Below, in pieces: positions 19,125 through 27,214 of a DNA stretch of 27,214 nt; the stretch's first letter is position 1, and each line of letters opens with the position of its first letter. The DNA comes from Paulinella micropora. Taxonomy: Eukaryota; Cercozoa; Imbricatea; Euglyphida. The translations under genes and the position numbers were made by a program. Under the pieces are notes generated by a model. That model was not told where the DNA came from. It saw nothing but the letters and a program-made list of their open reading frames with translations, and did no database searches. The DNA is taken from assembly GCA_009731375.1 (NCBI GenBank), contig BJOX01000307.1, forward strand, positions 533,309 to 560,522, given 5' to 3'.

Positions 19125-19710
19125 AACAGTGTTGTTTTGGGATTTTGATGCTTACAATGTAGAAAATATTATCATTTAGCGATGTATCGCCTCAGCTTGT
19201 CAGATGCTGCAACGATATATTACTGAGGGCATTCCAGAAACAAAACCGTCTAACTTTGATCTCACCGTTCTCCATCAATTGAAGTGCGACGAAAATTCTG
19301 ACGCAATCATTTGAAAGCTCAGGGTACAGCCGAGGACAAGTGGCAAAGTCGAACCATCAGATTCAAATCAAGAACCAGAATTCAAATGAGTTCAATTTAA
19401 CGGCTATATCAGTCCGCAAAAGCAGCATAATTTTCGCGAAATATTACCGTTAAATTAGCACTAATTTGAATTCTGGTTCTTAATTTGAATCTGATGGTTG
19501 ACTTTGCCACTTGAATGTCCTCTGCTTTAAGAGCTTTCCAATGGCTCTGCATGTTAGTACCTCAAATATTGATTGAGAACAACGAGGTCAAAGTCGGGCT
19601 GTTTTGCCACTTTCAATGTCTAGTAATAGCTATCTGACACATTGAAGCTGCATAATTGGAAATTTTTTGGACGTAGACTGATATAATAGAAATAACTTGA
19701 ACACTATTAA
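19125..19710. repeat. Long foldback (inverted) repeat
   Basis: The core arms, 19337-19403 and 19447-19513, are highly similar inverted copies (CAAGTGGCAAAGTC, ACCATCAGATTCAAAT, AGAACCAGAATTCAAAT) around a 43-base loop. Weaker pairing continues outward through GAAAGCTC, GTTCTC.ATCAAT and GTCAGAT blocks to at least 19190 and 19660, perhaps 19125 and 19710. This is a foldback-type transposable element or an inverted duplication. No open frame of interest is present. Confidence 0.78.
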
Positions 19711-19922
19711 TAACTTCAAGACATAGACAAGTATATCGTGCGTTTTCAATTGTGAATTGTCGAAATCAGTTTAGTTTGAACCTGTAGTGAAAACTTGGTC
19801 ATGAATATCCCAACTAAATTTTAAATTACTGTATTCAATAAAATACAGTCTTGGAAATTGAGTTTTGCGGTGGCTCAGGCGAAGGCTGAGCGTAATAATT
19901 GAAACTATTTATTAGCTGTTAA

Positions 19923-20230
19923 TATCAGACTGAGCACCTTAACGACCAGCCAAAACGTTTACCGTTGACAATGCACTGTTTTGACAGGTTCATCATAGTA
20001 GATTCTACTCTTCACGACGTTTTGACTTCACTAACTAGTTTTCTATTTCGTTTAGAAATTGATATTAATATCAAGCGATCAAGCCTGGCAAAGTTCTTTT
20101 TAGAACAGAAAATTAGTCAACTATTGGATTTTTCCCACTCTGGGGCCACCGCATCATAAGTTTTCCTTCCATTTCCAGTGAAACATCGCCGGCGTGCCAC
20201 ACACCCGTTGCTGTAAATTTGCGGACAGTT
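19923..20230 (+). repeat. Direct duplication, copy 1
   Basis: Shares ordered blocks with 20683-20943: ATCAGACTGAGCAC, ACCAGCCAAAAC, ACCGTTGACA, ACGACGTTTTGACTTCACTA, ACTAGTTTTC, CAAAGTTCTTTTTA, GCTGTAAATTTG. It is diverged, so an old duplication or two copies of a repeat family. Confidence 0.75.
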
Positions 20231-20340
20231 GAAGCCTGGGGAGCGCTTTGTTCTCTCCTGCCCAGTGTTTTTATATATTGTACAATAGCTTATGTTCGCC
20301 ATCCGCTTATATTAATACAATTTTAATGCTTCTTTTTCAG

Positions 20341-20402
20341 CTGCCTCTCATGCTTCTCAGCCGTCACAGTCAATCAATGGACTAATTCAACTTCCCAAGT
20401 AA
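20341..20402 (+). CDS. Possible small terminal exon
   Basis: Follows a strong acceptor (TTTTAATGCTTCTTTTTCAG). With a two-base split codon it reads ASHASQPSQSINGLIQLPK and stops at TAA 20400-20402. The other two frames are also open for some distance, so the phase is unsettled. The upstream partner is unknown. Confidence 0.3.
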
Positions 20403-20605
20403 AGCCTTCAAGCGTGGGCCGGCGGCGCTTGCTTTTCGTCTTTGCTGGATCGTGAGTCGTGGAGTGAGTCTGCAGTGTCGCTGCCACTGGACCAGTCGGG
20501 AGTCGGGGCTCAAGCTAACTTACATTTATCATCCGACTCGGACCGTTCACTGCGGCCGCCGGCGGTGCGGGCGGCTGTGGAGGCTTCCAACCCGGTAACC
20601 GGGTG

Positions 20606-20609
<4 letters not shown>

Positions 20610-20659
<50 letters not shown>
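20610..20659. repeat. (AT)n array
   Basis: AT dinucleotides between the two direct-duplication copies. Confidence 0.93.
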
Positions 20660-20660
<1 letters not shown>

Positions 20661-20682
20661 CGAGAACTTCAACTTGCCACCG

Positions 20683-20943
20683 TATCAGACTGAGCACTTT
20701 AACTACCAGCCAAAACCACTACCGTTGACATTTTACTGTTTTTTACCTGCCCGTTAGATTCTCCTCTGCACGACGTTTCGACTTCACTAACTAGTTTTCG
20801 ATTTCGTTCAGGAATGACTTCAAACGATCAGGTCAAAGTTCTTTTTACAAAAGATTAACTATTACCTTTTTCCCCGAATCACTGCCTTTTTACCAGTCCT
20901 TTTTACCGTGACACAGTCATAGCTGTAAATTTGTTGACAAGAA
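20683..20943 (+). repeat. Direct duplication, copy 2
   Basis: Second copy of 19923-20230, about 760 bp downstream in the same orientation. It has several small deletions. Confidence 0.75.
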
Positions 20944-21514
20944 CGTGCACAGGTGAAAAATGATAGAGGAAATCTTTTCCAAATACAAATTTTGACACTT
21001 GAAATACAAGTTGGACTTGAAGCGGCTCCTTCAAGTACTACTCAGCCATTTTCAAGTGACGCACCTCACCAACTCACAATCTACGTTCATCGTGTTCGTA
21101 CTTTGCAACCCAAGTCTGCAAACAAGTAGAAATCTACGTAAATAAACGAAGTAACCTCTCAGCTATTTACTGGTATTTCACCTGCTCTCTGGAGTCAGGA
21201 ATTTATGCAGCAATAGAGAATTTTAATAAGAGTTGGTTCTGTATTTATCCCTTGGGGTTGTATCCAAACTCACAACCGGCCAGTGACACTAGCTTACTAC
21301 GTAGGAATAAGTCGGAAGCGTAAGAGGAAGTGGAAGCGACATCAAGAGATACAAGAAGCCTGAGAGAAAAAATAAAGTGTTTAAAAAAAAAGCACGCTCG
21401 TTGTGAGTTACCTTCTACAACCCCGACTTCATCGACGCTTTGCATCACGCCCCGACTTCATCAGCCATGGTCAGGAGTTGGTTGCCTGTTTAGCCCTTAG
21501 TTAGATAGATATAT
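20944..21514. other. Unique region, no assigned gene
   Basis: Mixed sequence. At 21371 an AATAAA is followed seven bases later by nine A, which could be a poly(A) signal or the trace of a retroposed transcript. CCCCGACTTCATC occurs twice (21421 and 21450). Confidence 0.35.
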
Positions 21515-21556
21515 ATGTTTGGTCTATCAGCTCTGCACATCCGGTAGTATAGATAG
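21515..21556 (+). repeat. Interspersed unit R2, copy 1
   Basis: TTTGGTCTATCAGCTCTGCA followed by ATCCG and the start of a GATA array. Better-matched copies are at 23401 and 23751. Confidence 0.75.
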
Positions 21557-21560
21557 AAAA

Positions 21561-21601
<41 letters not shown>

Positions 21602-21628
21602 CAGATAGATAGGTAGATAGATAGATAA

Positions 21629-21699
<71 letters not shown>

Positions 21700-21700
21700 T

Positions 21701-21781
<81 letters not shown>
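21541..21781. repeat. (GATA)n array
   Basis: About 240 bp of GATA tetranucleotides. Confidence 0.95.
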
Positions 21782-22253
21782 GATATCGACTAATGTCAGA
21801 AAAAGGAGCTTCTGATTTCGTCAACCAAGGAAGTCTGTGGGTAAAGTATTAACCCGATGCCCAGCTAAGCCGTGATGTTTGCATGGAAGGGACTGATACA
21901 GGCGATAACGAAACCTCCTTAGTACCAGGCGGGGCCAGGGCTCGTTCCATAAGCGCCCCTTGCAGAACGAGCTCCCACCTCCATTACAGAGGACCCAGTA
22001 AGCAGATGGAGTTTCGAGACTGTTCGACAGTCTAGTATAAACCGACAGAGCACTGTGGGTTTTATTCCGGGCTCAACAAGCGAGAAAGGGCACCCTGAGG
22101 GAACAGAATTGTGCTTCCCGTCGCTATTTCGGCATGTGACTTATAGGCGTATGGCTAGGCACACATAAGGCACCCCACCACGGGCCCAGCACACCCACAC
22201 CATCCCCTAATTCTCTGTCTGTCGACAGATGGCACCCATTTCAAAAAACCAAG
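21782..22253 (+). repeat. Dispersed repeat R1, copy 2 (longest)
   Basis: Starts GATATCGACTAATGTCAGAA just after a GATA array and includes the 212 bases shared with 10250-10461. This is the fullest copy in the window. No long open frame runs through it. A unique spacer (22254-22327) separates it from copy 3, whose start is 546 bp downstream. Confidence 0.8.
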
Positions 22254-22327
22254 CCCAAGGGAGGGTCAGTGACACCTCAAGTGGCCTTGGTTCACTCCGT
22301 GGAGTAAGTGATGAGATCAACTGATGA

Positions 22328-22532
22328 GATATCGACTAATGTCAGAAAAAAGGAGCTTCTGATTTCGTCAACCAAGGAAGTCTGTGGGTAAAGTACTAAC
22401 CCGATGCCCAGCTAAGCCGTGATGTTTGCACGGAAGGGACTGATACAGGCGTATGGCTAGGCACACATAAGGCACCCCACCGGGCCCAGCACACCCACAC
22501 CATCCCCTAATTCTCTGTCTGTCGACAGATGG
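22328..22532 (+). repeat. Dispersed repeat R1, copy 3 (internally deleted)
   Basis: Begins like copy 2 (GATATCGACTAATGTCAGAA), then jumps at a shared AGGCG from the equivalent of 21904 to that of 22149, losing about 245 bp. It ends GTCGACAGATGG and passes directly into a GATA array. Confidence 0.82.
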
Positions 22533-23397
<865 letters not shown>

Positions 23398-23400
23398 TAT

Positions 23401-23960
<560 letters not shown>

Positions 23961-24017
23961 ACCTCAACGTTCTCCAAATTTAAAACAATCTCTAGCAATA
24001 GTCAACACACAAAGTAA

Positions 24018-24060
<43 letters not shown>

Positions 24061-24089
24061 ACTATCTACCTACCTATCTACCTACCTAT

Positions 24090-24153
<64 letters not shown>

Positions 24154-24159
24154 CGCTCT

Positions 24160-24209
<50 letters not shown>

Positions 24210-24221
24210 CTCTCTCTCTCG

Positions 24222-24300
<79 letters not shown>
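24018..24300. repeat. (CTAT)n and (CT)n arrays
   Basis: CTAT units with CT blocks. It is the reverse-complement sense of the GATA arrays just upstream, so the two could pair as a large hairpin. Confidence 0.93.
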
Positions 24301-24303
<3 letters not shown>

Positions 24304-24352
24304 ACAAAGGACTTGACCCCGTTGGACTCGCCGTGGCTGATGCCGGGGTGTC

Positions 24353-24356
<4 letters not shown>
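24301..24356. other. Unique island between CT and GA arrays
   Basis: The frame reads [14 protein letters not shown] between an AG (ACAAAG) and a GT (CCGGG|gtgtcg). The CT array on its left could act as a pyrimidine tract, so this may be a small exon, but nothing else supports it. Confidence 0.25.

Positions 24357-24414
<58 letters not shown>
24356..24414. repeat. (GA)n array
   Basis: GA dinucleotides, complementary to the CT array at 24265-24300 across a 56-base island. Confidence 0.95.
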
Positions 24415-24417
<3 letters not shown>

Positions 24418-24473
24418 TTACCCCAGGACTATCAATCAATGAGCCTTCAGACTCGAAGTAGTAAGAAGTAGCA

Positions 24474-24478
24474 GTATC

Positions 24479-24532
<54 letters not shown>

Positions 24533-24583
24533 TAAGTAGTAGTACTAGTAGTGGTAGTAGTACTAGTAGTAGTAGTTAAGTAC

Positions 24584-24647
<64 letters not shown>

Positions 24648-24667
24648 TAAGTAGTAGTAGCAGCAGC

Positions 24668-24714
<47 letters not shown>

Positions 24715-24802
24715 CAGCAGCAGCAGAAGCAGTGGTAGTAGTACTAGTAGGCGGTAGGAGTAGTAGCAGCAGCAGCAGAAGCAGTGGTAGTAGTACTAGT
24801 AC
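24474..24802. repeat. (AGT)n and (AGC)n array
   Basis: AGT trinucleotides with AGC blocks. A segment ending GCAGTGGTAGTAGTACTAGT is repeated at 24728 and 24779. Confidence 0.93.
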
Positions 24803-24911
24803 GCGCTGTGTAGTGCAAAGTGTGTGCCCAAGAAATTCTCACCGTAATATATACATGTGGGGTATTGGTTTAGGTACAAGTCACGAGGCATGACTCACTG
24901 GGCCATAGATT

Positions 24912-25030
<119 letters not shown>

Positions 25031-25062
25031 GGGCGAGATGGCCCGATCCGCAGCTTCACCAC

Positions 25063-25136
<74 letters not shown>

Positions 25137-25147
25137 GTGTGTGTGTG

Positions 25148-25196
<49 letters not shown>

Positions 25197-25201
25197 GTCT
25201 G

Positions 25202-25234
<33 letters not shown>

Positions 25235-25245
25235 TTATCTATCTT
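25063..25245. repeat. (CT)n, (AT)n, (GT)n and (CTAT)n arrays
   Basis: Four consecutive simple repeats with no unique sequence between them. Confidence 0.93.
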
Positions 25246-25305
25246 TCCAAAGTCAAAACAGTCTCTAGCGGCAGAAGGAAAAGTTATCTTTGTTCCCATC
25301 TCTAC

Positions 25306-25307
<2 letters not shown>

Positions 25308-25344
<37 letters not shown>

Positions 25345-25380
25345 GTAATAATAGTAATAATAATAATAATAGTAATAAAC
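25308..25380. repeat. (AAT)n array
   Basis: AAT trinucleotides with AGT variants. It is preceded by TTATCTTTGTTCCCATCTCT, which resembles the end of unit R3. Confidence 0.93.
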
Positions 25381-25446
25381 CAAATGATTTCCAACAAAAG
25401 AGGGTAAAATGAGTTTAAGAAGCGAGCTTGAGCAACAAAGAATGTA

Positions 25447-25484
25447 TGAGAGAGAGAAAGAAAAGAAAAGAAAAGAAAAAAAAA

Positions 25485-25515
<31 letters not shown>

Positions 25516-25555
25516 NNNNNNNNNNAGAGAGAGAGGGAGGGGGGGGAGGGAGGGG

Positions 25556-25612
<57 letters not shown>
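25447..25612. repeat. Purine tract with 10-N gap
   Basis: GA, AAAAG and G-rich units around an assembly gap (25516-25525). Confidence 0.92.
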
Positions 25613-25663
25613 TGTTTAGCGTAGTGTGTATCGTGTTGTGTGCGGGACCTAAACGCTCTGCCG

Positions 25664-25699
25664 GACTGAGAGAGAGAGAGAGAGAGCATACACACAGAC

Positions 25700-25744
<45 letters not shown>

Positions 25745-25864
25745 CGTGTATATATATATATGTATATATATGTACATATATTGAAATTAAATATATATAT
25801 ATATATATACATATATATATAATATATATATGCATACATACATATATATATATATATATACATG
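25664..25864. repeat. (GA)n, (CA)n and (AT)n arrays
   Basis: Consecutive dinucleotide arrays. Confidence 0.9.
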
Positions 25865-25905
25865 GTTTGTATAAGGTGCGGAATGATGTGTACATGACCG
25901 AAGCG

Positions 25906-26015
<110 letters not shown>

Positions 26016-26040
26016 GCTGGGGCGATAAGGATCTCGTCAA

Positions 26041-26042
26041 AT

Positions 26043-26078
<36 letters not shown>

Positions 26079-26208
26079 GAGAGAAAGAGAGAGAGAGAGA
26101 GAGAGTAAGTGAGTGAGTGAGTGAGTGAGAGATTGAGAAAGAGAGTGAGTGAGTGAGTGAGTGAGTGAGAGAGTGAGAGAGAGAGAGAGAGAGAAAGAGT
26201 GAGTGTGT
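26041..26208. repeat. (GA)n and (GTGA)n array
   Basis: GA with GAAA and GTGA units. Confidence 0.93.
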
Positions 26209-26264
26209 ACGTAACAGTTTTGTTGCACGTTGTGTATGCGTGACCAAAGAGCATCTCGTCAAGC

Positions 26265-26304
<40 letters not shown>

Positions 26305-26403
26305 GACAGAGAGGGTGTGTGTGTGTAAGAGTATATGACTGTTTTGTAAAGTGTGTAGAGTGTATGCGACCGAAGCGCTCTCCTGGGGAGATAAGAATTT
26401 CAT

Positions 26404-26873
26404 CGAACTGTCTGACCACTTGCACCAAACCCTGCTCCGTAGATAAAACTGCCAACAAAAGAAACAAACAAACACACACACACAAATTATATCACATTTG
26501 CACTACATATGTATTATGTACTATATTTCAGTCGAACTGTCTGACCACTTGCACCAAACTCTGCTCCGTAGATAAAACTGCCAACAAACAAACAAACAAA
26601 CACACACACACACACACACACACACTATATATATATCACATTTGCACTACATCGAACTGTCTGACCACTTGCACCAAACCCTGCTCCGTAGATAAAGCTG
26701 CAACAAACAAACAAACAAACAAACAAACAAACAAATATACAAACAAACAAACAAACAAACAAACAAACGAATTTAAAAAAAATTATATCACATTTCCACT
26801 ACATATTTATATGTACTATATTTCAGTCGAACTGCCTGACCACTTGCAGCAAACCCTGCTCCGTAGATGAAAC
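26404..26873 (-). repeat. Four copies of a 46-bp exon-like unit among (ACAA)n arrays
   Basis: Copies at about 26404-26448, 26529-26576, 26651-26697 and 26825-26872 share CTGTCTGACCACTTGCACCA and CTCCGTAGATAAAACTGC. On the minus strand each follows a GCAG acceptor-like end of a T/G array and reads [14 protein letters not shown]. The copy at 26404 continues into [13 protein letters not shown], giving the longest plausible coding block. On the plus strand the same bases read [14 protein letters not shown], so strand and coding status are uncertain. Confidence 0.55.
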
Positions 26874-26875
26874 TG

Positions 26876-26876
26876 C

Positions 26877-26909
<33 letters not shown>

Positions 26910-26935
26910 GCAACAACAACAGCAACAACAAACAC
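26876..26935. repeat. (CAA)n array
   Basis: CAA trinucleotides. Confidence 0.93.
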
Positions 26936-27088
26936 CAACAAGAAAAGGTAGCATTCAATCAAGCTCGTGAACCTGCTGCTTCCTTCTCCCTTCAAAGTCG
27001 TCTTTGACACAGCGTTATGCTGTGGGCTGTTCCTCCAGAGGCGATAATATTATGCTCTCGCTCTTACCTGACTGGCTCATATGCCCTG

Positions 27089-27119
<31 letters not shown>

Positions 27120-27214
27120 GTTGTTGTTGTTGTTGTTGTTGTCTTTCGTCCTTTCTTTCTGTCCTTGGGCATTGTATCCCATCATGGCGTTCGTGCGTAA
27201 CTGCATTTTTAATT
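26936..27214. other. Unique sequence with short (CT)n and (GTT)n arrays
   Basis: Mixed sequence to the right edge, with CT at 27090-27116 and GTT at 27118-27142. No gene is visible. Confidence 0.4.

Noticed and set aside
19965-20159. 64-residue frame on the + strand
   Set aside because: It lies in a diverged direct repeat whose second copy does not keep the frame.
21895-21918. ACTGATACAGGCGATAACGA in R1 as another hammerhead candidate
   Set aside because: The core lacks the conserved GA after CTGAT, so it does not meet the hammerhead consensus.
22308-22345. CTGATGAG resembling a hammerhead ribozyme core
   Set aside because: The required GAAA after stem II and the matching stems are absent.

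Overview
The window is eukaryotic DNA, probably from an animal with a very microsatellite-rich genome. A lophotrochozoan such as a mollusc is my guess, but nothing here proves the lineage. Evidence for a eukaryote is a spliced gene with GT-AG introns, a TA-flanked mariner-like inverted-repeat element, and tetranucleotide arrays filling most of the space. Five runs of N (859, 10, 23, 195 and 10 bases) mark assembly gaps, several next to homopolymers or duplicated contig ends.

The main gene lies on the + strand from 7712 to 17126. I assemble five exons (7712-8696, 11512-11673, 12218-12348, 16486-16581, 16950-17126). All four introns are GT-AG and every junction is in phase, giving 516 residues. 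The N-terminal third resembles a BAG domain (the Hsp70 nucleotide-exchange domain). The C-terminal part, split over exons 1 to 5, reads as a small heat-shock protein alpha-crystallin domain with an L-P-I tail motif. The product would join two chaperone activities in one chain. Its introns carry nearly all the arrays between 8.7 and 17 kb, including a 12-copy minisatellite that duplicates the exon 3/intron 3 boundary, and broken copies of exon 2 on either side of exon 2.

Region by region: 1-1070 is a 9-bp satellite. 1079-1816 is a candidate glutamine-rich exon on the - strand, with partial exon copies scattered among GTAAGCAA arrays up to 3.5 kb. 2251-3047 is an almost pure purine strand. 3.8-7.1 kb is TATG array containing a 966-bp mariner-like element (4815-5780). 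7146-7711 is the unique upstream region of the BAG/sHSP gene. 17.1-18.5 kb follows the gene. 19.1-19.7 kb is a long foldback repeat. 19.9-20.9 kb is a direct duplication enclosing a possible small terminal exon. 21.5-24 kb is GATA array with three families of interspersed single-copy units, one of which is also found next to the large gap at 10.25 kb. 24-27.2 kb is microsatellite with two sets of repeated exon-like units.

Most long open frames in the window are translated microsatellites and are not genes.
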